From assembly GCA_039816045.1 (NCBI GenBank), contig JBCBYB010000017.1:26574-90573 (forward strand): DNA of 64,000 nt, in the 5' to 3' direction. This document shows positions 34,933 to 42,685 of this stretch, piece by piece. The notes beneath the pieces were generated by a model. That model ran no database searches. It was not told where the DNA came from and saw nothing but the letters and a program-made list of their open reading frames with translations. The stretch comes from Thermohalobaculum sp039816045. GTDB lineage: Bacteria; Pseudomonadota; Alphaproteobacteria; Rhodobacterales; Rhodobacteraceae. The position numbers and the translations under genes were made by a program. Numbering within the stretch: the stretch's first letter is position 1; the number at the start of each line of letters is the position of its first letter.

Positions 34933-36141
34933 CTACGGGGTCTCGGACGGTGGCGATAGGGGCTCATCGAGAGCGCGGGCGAGCCAGGCGGCGACACCAA
35001 GGGCAAGGGCGAGGACGGCAAGCATTGGGGGCCATCCTGCGAGCGCGTAGAGCTGACCAAGGAGGAGCGCACCGGTCAGCCCTCCGAGGTAGTACGCCGT
35101 GAGATAGAGGCCGTTGGCCGCGGCGTGATCCCGCTCGGCCCGGCGTCCGACGAAACCGGTTGCAGCCGCTTGGGCGAAGAAGGTGCCCGCGCCCACAGTG
35201 GCCATACCAACCAGAACCGCGGTGAGGTTCGACAGAGCCATCAGCACCAGCCCAGCAACCGTCACCGCCGCCGCGCCCCAGAAGACCCGCCGAGCGCCGT
35301 AGCTGCGCGCGATGCGGCCCGCAATGGAGGTCGTGAAAATCGCGGGCAGGAAGACAAAATAGACGAGGCCCAGCATCCCGGGCGCAAGACCGAGCGGCCC
35401 CGCAAGCTCGAAGTTCACATAGGTGAAGACCCCCACGAACACGGAAAGCAGCAGGAAGCCGATCGCAAAGGCCGACCGCAAGGCGGGCACGGCCAGATGC
35501 GCGCGCCAGGCCTCAAGCGGACGGCTGCCAGGCGTCCCAGTGCGCGCGAGCCGTGGCCCGATGAGCGAATAGGCCAACGCAGCTCCGGCCAGGTTGAGCA
35601 CGGCAAAGGCGAAGAACGACCCGGAAACGCCCACCCAGTCGGCCAGGCTCGCCGCCATGAGCCGCCCGAACAGGTTCGAGGCCACATTCCCCGTGATGTA
35701 GGCGGCCATCGCGCCCGCTGCGGCGGTGATGTCACACTGCTCGGAGAGGTAGGTCATCGTCAGCGTGAAGGCCGCCGCCATGAACACCCCTTGCGCGATC
35801 CGGAGCAGCAGAAAGACCGTCACATTGTCGGTGACCCCGAGCCGCGCCGTCGGCACCGAGAGGCAGGCAAGGCTCACCCACAGCCCGCGTTTGCGGTCGA
35901 TGCGGTCCGAAAACCACGCCACCGCGAGGCCGGAGATTGCCATGCCAATGGTGGATGCGTTGACCGCAAAGCCCATGGTCGCTGCATCCACCCCATACGC
36001 TTCGGTCAGCCGCGGCAACAGGGCCTGCGCCCCGAAGAGATCGATCAGCGTGAGAAAGGCGATGAGACCGACGATCGTGCCGCGCCTCAGCACATCGATC
36101 TGTCGCTCGCCACGCAGCGCATCGGGCACAACGAAGGCCAT
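34933..36141 (-). CDS. MFS transporter
   Basis: The product is 402 aa from the ATG at 36141 (GAGGAG ribosome site); upstream codons in the same frame are non-hydrophobic. Twelve helices are visible. The MFS loop 2-3 motif appears as VAWFSDRIDRKRGLWVSLA near residues 73-91. The repeat in the second half is GRIARSYGARRVFWGAAA. It resembles Bcr/AraJ-type drug or metabolite exporters, but the substrate is unknown. It is divergent from the small secreted gene at 36345. Confidence 0.9.
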   Translation of the reverse strand: MAFVVPDALRGERQIDVLRRGTIVGLIAFLTLIDLFGAQALLPRLTEAYGVDAATMGFAVNASTIGMAISGLAVAWFSDRIDRKRGLWVSLACLSVPTARLGVTDNVTVFLLLRIAQGVFMAAAFTLTMTYLSEQCDITAAAGAMAAYITGNVASNLFGRLMAASLADWVGVSGSFFAFAVLNLAGAALAYSLIGPRLARTGTPGSRPLEAWRAHLAVPALRSAFAIGFLLLSVFVGVFTYVNFELAGPLGLAPGMLGLVYFVFLPAIFTTSIAGRIARSYGARRVFWGAAAVTVAGLVLMALSNLTAVLVGMATVGAGTFFAQAAATGFVGRRAERDHAAANGLYLTAYYLGGLTGALLLGQLYALAGWPPMLAVLALALGVAAWLARALDEPLSPPSETP

Positions 36142-36270
36142 CGGCAGCTCCTCGGGCTTGTGTTGCGCCGCAGCATACCGCGCCGCCCCCTTGAGGCAAT
36201 TCACGTTTGAGCGCTCCCTGTGCGAGGGGCCGTTCCCAGAAATTGGGAGCCCCCCCAATTCGGGGATGAA

Positions 36271-36299
36271 TTGAATGCGCGCCGACCTCCGCGTATCTT
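36271..36299 (+). promoter_or_regulatory. Sigma70-type promoter for the tandem secreted genes
   Basis: TTGAAT at 36271-36276 and TATCTT at 36294-36299 are separated by 17 nt. Both match four of six consensus bases, and transcription would begin about 40 nt before the ATG at 36345. Confidence 0.45.
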
Positions 36300-36344
36300 T
36301 CAACCTGTTGGGAGCGCACGGCTTTTCTCAAAGGAGCAACGACC

Positions 36345-36713
36345 ATGCTGACACGGATTTGTCTTGGAGTGGCGCTGGCTGCAGGCCTCGGTATTTCGGC
36401 GGCGGCGCAGAGTTTCTACACCATCAACGGCCAACCGGTGGACATGGCGACCCAGGCCTATCTGGTGGGCGTCGGTCTCACCCCGGGCCACTACTGGCTG
36501 CTGCCCAACGGCAATTGGGGTGTGATGGGCAACACTCAGCCGCTCGGCAACATCTATGCCGGAACCACGCATGGCTCGGGCGTCTATGGCGGCTCGGGCG
36601 AGACCTACGGCAACGGTTCCTGGTCCTATTACAGCGGCGACTACGGCCCCTCGGGCGGCGTCGGCGGGGACGGCAACGGCTGTGTCTACGCCGGCAGCTG
36701 GTCGAACTGCTGA
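36345..36713 (+). CDS. Small secreted protein, WSNC paralog 1
   Basis: The product is 122 aa with a Sec signal peptide (residues 1-21, ISAAAQ). The mature part is rich in Gly, Asn, Trp and Tyr. It shares an ordered motif set with the next gene: PGHYW, GNWG, PLGNI, GSGETYGNGSWS near residues 83-94 and a C-terminal CVYAGSWSNC. The two Cys (one about ten residues before the end, one as the last residue) could form a disulphide closing the C-terminus. AAAGGAGC precedes the ATG. I do not recognise a family. Confidence 0.82.
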   Translation: MLTRICLGVALAAGLGISAAAQSFYTINGQPVDMATQAYLVGVGLTPGHYWLLPNGNWGVMGNTQPLGNIYAGTTHGSGVYGGSGETYGNGSWSYYSGDYGPSGGVGGDGNGCVYAGSWSNC

Positions 36714-36740
36714 CAGGTGCATCTGAGAGGAGTGGATTTC

Positions 36741-37136
36741 ATGCCAAAGATTTGTGGATACGGCGTCGGTCTTGCGGCGGCGGCCGGTATCGCGGTCGCG
36801 GTCGGGATCGCGGCGCTGAAGCCGCTGACGGCCGAGGCGCAGATGCTCTACACTCTGAACGGGGTGATCCTCGACACCGGCTCGGCGCAGATGATGGCAC
36901 GCGGCGGCATGCCACCGGGGCATTATTGGATCGACGGGTCCGGCAATTGGGGCCGCGTGGGCAAGTCCAATCCCATCGGCAACATCAACGGCGCAAGGCC
37001 CGGCATCCGCAGCGGCGGCGCCGGCGAGCAATACGGCAACGGCTCCTGGTCCTTTGGTGGCGGCGCGGCCCTGCGGGGCGGGATGGGCGGCACGGCGGAT
37101 GGCTGTCTTTACACCGCGGGCTGGTCCAACTGCTGA
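36741..37136 (+). CDS. Small secreted protein, WSNC paralog 2
   Basis: The product is 131 aa from the ATG at 36741, with GAGAGGAG upstream. The N-terminal 34 residues are a signal peptide ending LTAEAQ. It repeats the paralog's layout: an LYTLNGVILD start, PPGHYWIDGSGNWGRVG, NPIGNINGA, GEQYGNGSWSFGGG and a terminal CLYTAGWSNC. It lies 27 nt after paralog 1, so the pair is probably one transcript arising from tandem duplication. Function is unknown. Confidence 0.82.
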   Translation: MPKICGYGVGLAAAAGIAVAVGIAALKPLTAEAQMLYTLNGVILDTGSAQMMARGGMPPGHYWIDGSGNWGRVGKSNPIGNINGARPGIRSGGAGEQYGNGSWSFGGGAALRGGMGGTADGCLYTAGWSNC

Positions 37137-37143
37137 GACACGG

Positions 37144-37171
37144 AGGGGCCGTCAGGACCGGGGCGGCCCCT
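37144..37171 (+). terminator. Hairpin after the WSNC gene pair
   Basis: AGGGGCCG at 37144-37151 pairs with CGGCCCCT at 37164-37171. It lies just past the second WSNC gene and overlaps the end of convergent cobU. There is no long T-run, so strength is uncertain. Confidence 0.4.
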
Positions 37172-37667
37172 TCAACATGAGCGGCAAGCCGGCGGCCACG
37201 AACTCCACGTGAGCGGCGGCCGCGGCCACGCGCTGGTTGAGCCGCCCCTGCGCGTCGCGAAACGCCCGTCCGAGCGCGTTCATCGGGGCAAGCCCCATCC
37301 CCACTTCGTTGGAGACCAGAACCACCTGTCCCGGCGCCTCGGCAATCGCTTGCAAAAGGCGCGCGGCCTCGGTCTCCGGGGCCCGCTCGTGATGCATCAG
37401 GTTGGAGAGCCAGAGCGTCAGGCAGTCGACCAGCAAGGTGCGGCCCGGTGCGGCTTCGGCGGTGATCGCGTCGGAGAGCGCGAGCGGGGCCTCCACCAGC
37501 GCCCAGTCCTCGCCGCGTTCGGCCTTATGGCGCGCGATGCGATCCGCCATCTCCTCATCCAGCGCCTCGGCCGTCGCGATGAAGGTCCGGGGCGGTGGGC
37601 AGAGGGCCAGAGCCCGCGCCGACTTGCCCGAGCGGGCGCCCCCAAGGATCAGTGTCATCTCGGCCAT
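37152..37667 (-). CDS. cobU: Adenosylcobinamide kinase / adenosylcobinamide-phosphate guanylyltransferase
   Basis: The product is 171 aa, normal for CobU/CobP. The enzyme phosphorylates adenosylcobinamide and attaches GMP to give AdoCbi-GDP. The P-loop is ILGGARSGKSARAL near residues 6-19. TFIATAEALDEEMADRIARH follows, and later VLVSNEVGMGLAPMNALGRA near 120-139. The ATG at 37667 overlaps the upstream stop as TGATG. It is the last gene of cobT-cobS-cobC-cobU. Confidence 0.95.
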   Translation of the reverse strand: MAEMTLILGGARSGKSARALALCPPPRTFIATAEALDEEMADRIARHKAERGEDWALVEAPLALSDAITAEAAPGRTLLVDCLTLWLSNLMHHERAPETEAARLLQAIAEAPGQVVLVSNEVGMGLAPMNALGRAFRDAQGRLNQRVAAAAAHVEFVAAGLPLMLKGPPRS

Positions 37668-38194
37668 CAGGCGGGCTCCGATGAGAGCTCGAGCGGTGTT
37701 GCGTAGGGCACGGGCCGCGCAAAGGCCGCCTCGAAGGTCTCGCCGCCCAGGATCATGCGTGCGGCCCGGATCGGCCCCGCATGGCAGACCAAGGCTGTGC
37801 CGCAGGGCGCCGCGTCGAGTGCGGCAGCGACCCGGTCGTAGAGATCGGCAAACCGCTCCCCACCGGGGGGCGCACGATGCCATGGGTCCTCGGCCCAGGG
37901 ATCGCTCTCGGACCGCGGGATCGCATCCCAGGCACGGCCCTCCCAGCGACCGAAGTCGAGTTCCAGGAGACGCGGGTCGAAACGGAGCGGCACCCCATCC
38001 CTTGCCGCCAGCCGTTCAGCCAGCCTGCGACAGCGTCGGGCGGGGCTCGCAAGGACAAGGGTCGTGACAGGAGTGGCAGTAAGGGCCGCCGCCGTCTCCG
38101 CCGCCGCACCCTGCCCCTCGGCCACATCCAGCCGCCCATAGCAGGTGCCCGGTCGCACGGCCGGGCGCGGATGCCGCAGCCACAGACGTCTCAC
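37667..38194 (-). CDS. Histidine phosphatase family protein, CobC-like
   Basis: The product is 175 aa from a GTG at 38194 that overlaps the cobS stop (GTGA). The N-terminal LWLRHPRP holds the phosphoacceptor His (RHxRP form). The second catalytic His is in ALVCHAGPIRAARM near residue 145. LDFGRWEGRAWDAIPR is the CobC-type substrate-loop region. CobC removes the 5'-phosphate from alpha-ribazole phosphate or cobalamin phosphate. Placement between cobS and cobU supports that role. Confidence 0.9.
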   Translation of the reverse strand: MRRLWLRHPRPAVRPGTCYGRLDVAEGQGAAAETAAALTATPVTTLVLASPARRCRRLAERLAARDGVPLRFDPRLLELDFGRWEGRAWDAIPRSESDPWAEDPWHRAPPGGERFADLYDRVAAALDAAPCGTALVCHAGPIRAARMILGGETFEAAFARPVPYATPLELSSEPA

Positions 38195-38949
38195 GCCCAC
38201 ACTCCCGCAAGGATGATCAGCACGACCGCCTCTCCCATCACAGCGATGGCGCCGAGCCCGTCGCCGGTGTAGCCGCCGATCCGCGCACGCATCCACAGAA
38301 GGAGGCCATAGGCGACCGCCGCCGCCGCGCAAAGCGCCAGCGCCCCTGCCCCGCCGGCCAGCAAGGCCATCAACCCCGCGGTGCCCGAGGCGGCAGCGAT
38401 CTCCACCGGCCCGGCCCCCTCGACATCGCGGCCCATCCCGTCCTTGCGTGCACAGGGTGCAAGCGCCGTCGCGGGCACCATCAGCGCACGCCCGACACAG
38501 GCCGCGAGCATCAGGGCCAACATCCCCTGCTCGGGGGTCAGCGCCGCGAGGCTCGCCACCCGCAGCCCGACAAGGAGGATCAGCGCCAAGGCGCCGAAGC
38601 TGCCGATGCGACTGTCTCGCATGATCTCGAGCGCGCGGGTCCGGTCGCGCGTGGCGAAGAGCCCATCGGCCGTGTCGGCAAGCCCGTCCTCGTGCAGGGC
38701 GCCCGTGACCGCGATCCCGGTCCCGACGGCCAAGAGGGCCGCGACGGGCGCCGGGAGAAAAAGCGTCGCCCCGGCCCAGATCAACGCCGAGAGCGCGCCG
38801 ACGATCAGTCCGACCAGCGCGAAATACCGGCTCGCGCGGCGGAGGCGGCCATCCTCCCAGCCCGGATCCGGCACCGGCAGTCGGGTGAGGAACTGCACCG
38901 CACTCAGCAGCCGGCGCGCCTCGGTGGCCGGGTCGAGGGCGGGCCTCAT
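38191..38949 (-). CDS. cobS: Adenosylcobinamide-GDP ribazoletransferase (cobalamin synthase)
   Basis: The product is 252 aa, an integral membrane enzyme with about six helices. It joins AdoCbi-GDP and alpha-ribazole to form adenosylcobalamin (phosphate). CobS signatures are SAVQFLTRLPVP near residues 16-27 and GALHEDGLADTADGLFATRD near 84-103. CGVRALM-like ACVGRALMVPATALAP follows, and GYTGDGLGAI near the end. It overlaps cobT by 4 nt (ATGA) and the CobC-like gene by 4 nt. Confidence 0.96.
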   Translation of the reverse strand: MRPALDPATEARRLLSAVQFLTRLPVPDPGWEDGRLRRASRYFALVGLIVGALSALIWAGATLFLPAPVAALLAVGTGIAVTGALHEDGLADTADGLFATRDRTRALEIMRDSRIGSFGALALILLVGLRVASLAALTPEQGMLALMLAACVGRALMVPATALAPCARKDGMGRDVEGAGPVEIAAASGTAGLMALLAGGAGALALCAAAAVAYGLLLWMRARIGGYTGDGLGAIAVMGEAVVLIILAGVWA

Positions 38950-39986
38950 GGCGGCGGCGCCAGGCCGAGATCGGCGAGGCTTGCCATCTCGTTCAACATA
39001 GCGGCTCCGGCCCGCAACAGCGGCAGGGCAAGAAGGGCGCCGGTGCCCTCCCCGAGCCTCAGACCGAGATCGAGCGGCGGGCGGGCGTCGAGGGCGGTGA
39101 GAAGCGCCGCGTGGCCCGGCTCCGCCCCCCGATGCGCAAACAGGCAACAGCGCCGCGCCTCGGGCCGCGCGGTGATCGCCGAGAGCGCCGCCGCCGTCGC
39201 GATAAACCCATCCACCAGGACCGCGGCTCCGGCCGACGCCCCGCCGATGATCGCCCCGGCCATGGCTGCGATCTCGAGCCCTCCAAAGGCCGCCAGAGCC
39301 TCTTCCGGGGTCAGGTGTCCAGGGTGCCGGGCCTGTGCGCGGGCAAGGGCTGCGCGTTTGGGGGCGAGCCCCTCAGGCCCCACGCCCGCGCCCGGTCCGA
39401 CCAGCGTCTCCAACGGGATACCGGCGATGGCGCTGCCGAGAAGGGCCGCGGAGGCGGTGTTGCCGATCCCCATTTCGCCGAGCAGAATCACGCGGGCACC
39501 GTTTCGCGTGGCAGCCTGCGCCTGGTCCGCCCCGAAGGCGAGCGCGGCTGCGAGCTCTGCGGGGGTCAGCGCATCCTCTACCGCCGCATTGCGGGTGCCG
39601 GGGCGGATCCCGGCCTGCACGAGCCCGGACATCGGCGCCAAAGGCCCGGCAACCCCGGCATCGCAGACCGTCACCTTGGCGCCAACCGATCGGGCCAACA
39701 CCGGAGCGGCAGCGCGCCCGGACAGGAAGGTCTCGACCATCAGCGCGGTCACGGACTGCGGCCAAGCCGAGACCCCCTCGGCGACCAGCCCGTGATCTCC
39801 CGCGAAAATCAGCAGATGCGCAGGGTCGGCGGCTGGCGTCTCGGTGTTTTGGGAAAGGGCCAAGGCTGCGGCCAGATCGGACAGTCCTGCAAGCGCTCCG
39901 GATGGCATCGCTTTGCCGGCGATCCGGGTGGCGACGCTGTTCTCCAGACCCGCAGCGGGGGGCGCGATGGCGAGATGGTCGAGCAT
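38946..39986 (-). CDS. cobT: Nicotinate-nucleotide--dimethylbenzimidazole phosphoribosyltransferase
   Basis: The product is 346 aa, full length. It makes alpha-ribazole phosphate from nicotinate mononucleotide and dimethylbenzimidazole. Motifs are LLIFAGDHGLVAEGVSAWPQ near residues 58-77, ARVILLGEMGIGNTASAALL near 164-183, and the catalytic Glu in LRLGEGTGALLALPLL near 315. It is the first gene of the four-gene operon. The ATG at 39986 begins the usual MLDHLAIAPP-type start. Confidence 0.96.
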   Translation of the reverse strand: MLDHLAIAPPAAGLENSVATRIAGKAMPSGALAGLSDLAAALALSQNTETPAADPAHLLIFAGDHGLVAEGVSAWPQSVTALMVETFLSGRAAAPVLARSVGAKVTVCDAGVAGPLAPMSGLVQAGIRPGTRNAAVEDALTPAELAAALAFGADQAQAATRNGARVILLGEMGIGNTASAALLGSAIAGIPLETLVGPGAGVGPEGLAPKRAALARAQARHPGHLTPEEALAAFGGLEIAAMAGAIIGGASAGAAVLVDGFIATAAALSAITARPEARRCCLFAHRGAEPGHAALLTALDARPPLDLGLRLGEGTGALLALPLLRAGAAMLNEMASLADLGLAPPP

Positions 39987-40155
39987 GAGCGGCGGGCTCC
40001 GAAGCAGCGATGCGACCTCACCCCTAACGCGTCCCGGCCACACCCGGCAATCCCGTCCCCGAGCAAAGCGCTAACCACGTTCCAAAGCCGTTTCTTAACC
40101 CCCTCGGGCCACACTGCCAGCTCACTGATCCTGTGCTGTGGAGGGAGAAGGCGCG

Positions 40156-40557
40156 ATGCGTGACGTCCTCATCGCCTGTACGATGCTCAGTATGCCAGCC
40201 GCCGCGGTTCTCATCCTCGGCAAAACGGCAAGCGCGATGTTCTTTGGCGAGGGTGGTGGGCCGGAGGCGCTTTCGGCCGAGGCGGAAGCCGGGAGGCTCG
40301 CCTTCGCCGCCCGCTGTGCGGCTTGTCACGGTGTGGAAGCCGGCGGCACCGACCGAGGCCCGAGCTTGTTGGTGGCGGACTACGCCCCTGATCAGCGGAC
40401 CGATGCGCATTTCCGAGCGGCCATTCTGCGCGGACAGACGGCCTGGCGCTGGGACTATGGCGATATGCCGGCGATCTCCGGGGTCGATGAACCGACGCTG
40501 TCGTCGATGGTCCAGTATGTCCGCGAGATGCAGGAGAGCGCCGGCATTCAGGGGTGA
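40156..40557 (+). CDS. Small class I c-type cytochrome
   Basis: The product is 133 aa with a GAGGGAGAAGG ribosome site before the ATG at 40156. An N-terminal hydrophobic segment (residues 5-22) serves as a signal or membrane anchor. The haem-binding site is CAACH at residues 54-58. GDMPAISGVDEPTL near 105 supplies the likely axial Met. It is a periplasmic electron carrier of unknown partner, transcribed away from cobT. Confidence 0.9.
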   Translation: MRDVLIACTMLSMPAAAVLILGKTASAMFFGEGGGPEALSAEAEAGRLAFAARCAACHGVEAGGTDRGPSLLVADYAPDQRTDAHFRAAILRGQTAWRWDYGDMPAISGVDEPTLSSMVQYVREMQESAGIQG

Positions 40558-40621
40558 CGTCCAGGATTCCCACTGGGAACGGCAGGCGGGCTTGGCAGGG
40601 GACGAGCCCCCGGTCTAGGGT

Positions 40622-40649
40622 CGCGCCCGCCCGGCAGGTCGCGGGCGCG
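40622..40649 (+). terminator. GC-rich hairpin after the cytochrome gene
   Basis: CGCGCCCGC pairs perfectly with GCGGGCGCG across a 10-nt loop, between the cytochrome stop and the thioesterase start. There is no T-run. It could end the cytochrome transcript or fold in the thioesterase leader. Confidence 0.35.
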
Positions 40650-40665
40650 CCTGCGGAGAGCCCTC

Positions 40666-41133
40666 ATGGACGCCCCGATCGATCCGGACACCCCGCCCGA
40701 CCTCGAAGGCGTCCCCAACCCCCTGTTGCCTTGGCGGGACATCCAAGGGACCGGCTTTAACGCCCATATCGGTCCCATCCGCTTTGCCCGTATCGACGAC
40801 ACCCACTACGCGGCGGCACTGCTGCTCACCGACCATCACATCAACAAGGGCGGTGTCTGTCACGGCGGCGTTTTGATGAGCCTTGCCGATGTCGCGATGG
40901 GGGCGGGGAGCTTTGCCGCGGGTGGCGATCACCCCTGTGCCACGATCTCCTTCGACGCGCAGTTTCTGGCCGCCGCCAAACACGGGGACTGGCTGTTCGC
41001 GCGGTCTGAGCAGATGCGCCGGGTGCGGGAGCTGAGTTTTATGCGCTGTATGCTGCATTCGGGCGGGCGCTCGGTGATGCAAGCCAGCGGGATCTGGAAA
41101 TACCTCGCCAGCCGCACGCCCGCTCAGGGCTGA
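40666..41133 (+). CDS. PaaI-type hotdog-fold thioesterase
   Basis: The product is 155 aa. The hotdog-fold core is DHHINKGGVCHGGVLMSLAD near residues 56-75, with the HGGxxxSLAD catalytic helix motif of PaaI-like acyl-CoA thioesterases. TISFDAQFLAAAKHGDWLFA follows near 93-112. It hydrolyses acyl-CoA thioesters of unknown type in the cytoplasm. It lies alone between the cytochrome and a coiled-coil gene. Confidence 0.9.
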   Translation: MDAPIDPDTPPDLEGVPNPLLPWRDIQGTGFNAHIGPIRFARIDDTHYAAALLLTDHHINKGGVCHGGVLMSLADVAMGAGSFAAGGDHPCATISFDAQFLAAAKHGDWLFARSEQMRRVRELSFMRCMLHSGGRSVMQASGIWKYLASRTPAQG

Positions 41134-41148
41134 GCAGCCCCGTAGGCT

Positions 41149-41177
41149 TGCTGCATCTCGAACAACCGGCGTAGACT
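41149..41177 (+). promoter_or_regulatory. Sigma70-like promoter upstream of the coiled-coil gene
   Basis: TTGCTG at 41149-41154 and TAGACT at 41172-41177 are spaced by 17 nt. It is placed about 40 nt before the ATG at 41217, which has its own AACGGAGATG ribosome site. Confidence 0.4.
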
Positions 41178-41216
41178 CACGTTTGTTTTCAGGAAGATTT
41201 CAAACGGAGATGATCC

Positions 41217-41630
41217 ATGGATGCTGCAAAGTACAAGAAGAAAGACACCGAGATCCGCCGTCTCACCCATGATGCCAACGACCTGCTTAAGACAGCGAAG
41301 ACCAGCTTTACCAACACCAAGACCCATGTCGACCAAGCGATGGCGATGGTGAAATCGAAACGCTCCGATTACGAGAGAGCGATTGAAGGACTGAAGAAGG
41401 AGATCGTCACGGTCTATGAACAGTTCCGCGCCATCAACGATTTGCAGAACGATGTGGAGGCTGGCAAAGGCGGCGATAAGGAAAAAGCCAAGATCAAGAA
41501 AGACCTGCCGAAAGCGCTCGACGCGGAGACAGTGCTTCGCAAGAAGCTAGATCAGCTCAAAAAGAGGCAGGAGAAGCTCAAAAAGCTCGAGGACCACGCC
41601 AAGAGCTTCTCGATCGACGTGCAGATCTGA
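41217..41630 (+). CDS. Lys-rich coiled-coil protein of unknown function
   Basis: The product is 137 aa, highly charged, without signal peptide or membrane segment. It appears almost wholly alpha-helical. Heptad-like stretches run from about residue 10 to 75 and again near 105-130 (LDQLKKRQEKLKKLEDHAKS). Lys makes up an unusually large share. The codons use more AAG and AAA than neighbouring genes. In style it resembles the unrecognised genes at 50539-52182 and 59691-60254. No function is proposed. Confidence 0.75.
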   Translation: MDAAKYKKKDTEIRRLTHDANDLLKTAKTSFTNTKTHVDQAMAMVKSKRSDYERAIEGLKKEIVTVYEQFRAINDLQNDVEAGKGGDKEKAKIKKDLPKALDAETVLRKKLDQLKKRQEKLKKLEDHAKSFSIDVQI

Positions 41631-41661
41631 GCAGGGATCGCCGCGGACCCCGGGCCCTGCC

Positions 41662-42288
41662 TCAGGCGGCTGCGAGGTCCGCGATCAAGCGGTCCACATC
41701 GCCGCCACGGGCCGAGAGCATGCCGGCAATCTCCTCGCGCTGGGTGATCAGCAACGAGACCCCCTCGATCACGATGTCGGCGATCACAATGCGACCAGGG
41801 CGGTCGGTCACCAGCCAGTCGACCAGTATCGGCTGCCCGCCGGTCTGAGTGACGGTGCTGGACACCGTGAGCCCGCGGCGCCCCGAATCGCTCACGCCAC
41901 CGACGATGACGTCTTGGCCCGCATAGTCGGAGAAGCGCCGCGCATAGACGGTCGAGAGAAAATGCTCGAACGCGTCGGTGTACTGCGCCTGCTGCGCATC
42001 GCTCATATCGCGCCAGGCCAGACCCGCGGCAAAGCGAGCGATCTGGGGCATCGCTGCGTACTCATCCAGCACCTGACGCAGCTTGTCCGCCTTGGAGGCC
42101 GCATCCCCGGGCGCGCGTACAAGGTTGAGCACAGCATCGACCGCCCGCTCCACATGGGCTCGGGCATCGTCGGCCTCCAGCGCATAGGCCGGGCGCGAGA
42201 GCAGGCCCGCAGGCACGGACACACTGAGCCCAACGCCGAGCGCGAGGGTCAGGCCGCTTGCGAAGATACCGCGTCGGGTCTGATGCAT
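41662..42288 (-). CDS. MlaC/Ttg2D-family periplasmic lipid-binding protein
   Basis: The product is 208 aa from the ATG at 42288 with an AGGAGA ribosome site. The N-terminus carries a twin-arginine-like signal (QTRRGIFASGLTLALG) ending near PAYA at about residue 35. The MlaC core includes ARFAAGLAWRDMSDAQQAQY near residues 83-102 and a VDWLVTDRPGRIVIADIVIE segment near 155-175. MlaC proteins shuttle phospholipids between outer and inner membranes. No mlaABDEF gene is nearby, so this is an orphan paralog. Confidence 0.88.
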   Translation of the reverse strand: MHQTRRGIFASGLTLALGVGLSVSVPAGLLSRPAYALEADDARAHVERAVDAVLNLVRAPGDAASKADKLRQVLDEYAAMPQIARFAAGLAWRDMSDAQQAQYTDAFEHFLSTVYARRFSDYAGQDVIVGGVSDSGRRGLTVSSTVTQTGGQPILVDWLVTDRPGRIVIADIVIEGVSLLITQREEIAGMLSARGGDVDRLIADLAAA

Positions 42289-42685
42289 GGCTGGTCTCCT
42301 CTTTGCGTACGGCCCGAATGCCGCACAAACCATGTAGGCGATGTCTGTCCGTTGGGGAATGCCTCAGATGCCGACACCCACAACATCGAGACCCCAACGG
42401 AAGGACCGCGCGGATCCGGCGCTTCGGCGACAACAAGGGCCGTCATTGTCACACTTGTAAGCCAACAGCACATACCCTGCCCTCCTCGGTTGCGGTTGTA
42501 TGCCTTGCACGCTAAGGATGCGACCTTGACCAGCCGGGCTCGGGTCTTCGAGGGCGGGCCAGTGCGTGTGACCCTGCGGTGGGGAACGGCAGCGACCCGG
42601 CGCGGTCCATACGAGCACCCGCGCAGGTGGGGCCGAGACGACCAGGCGACGACCCGGGCAGACGAACCGCGAAACGGATACCAGT
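42289..42685 (+). other. 397-bp intergenic leader upstream of the type I secretion genes
   Basis: No convincing gene is present. It holds a 9-bp perfect inverted repeat, CCGTTGGGG at 42349-42357 and CCCCAACGG at 42392-42400, with a 34-nt loop. A TTGTCA box at 42446-42451 matches a -35 element at five of six positions, but no good -10 follows at normal spacing. The region separates the divergent MlaC-like and ABC genes and must contain both promoters. Confidence 0.5.
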
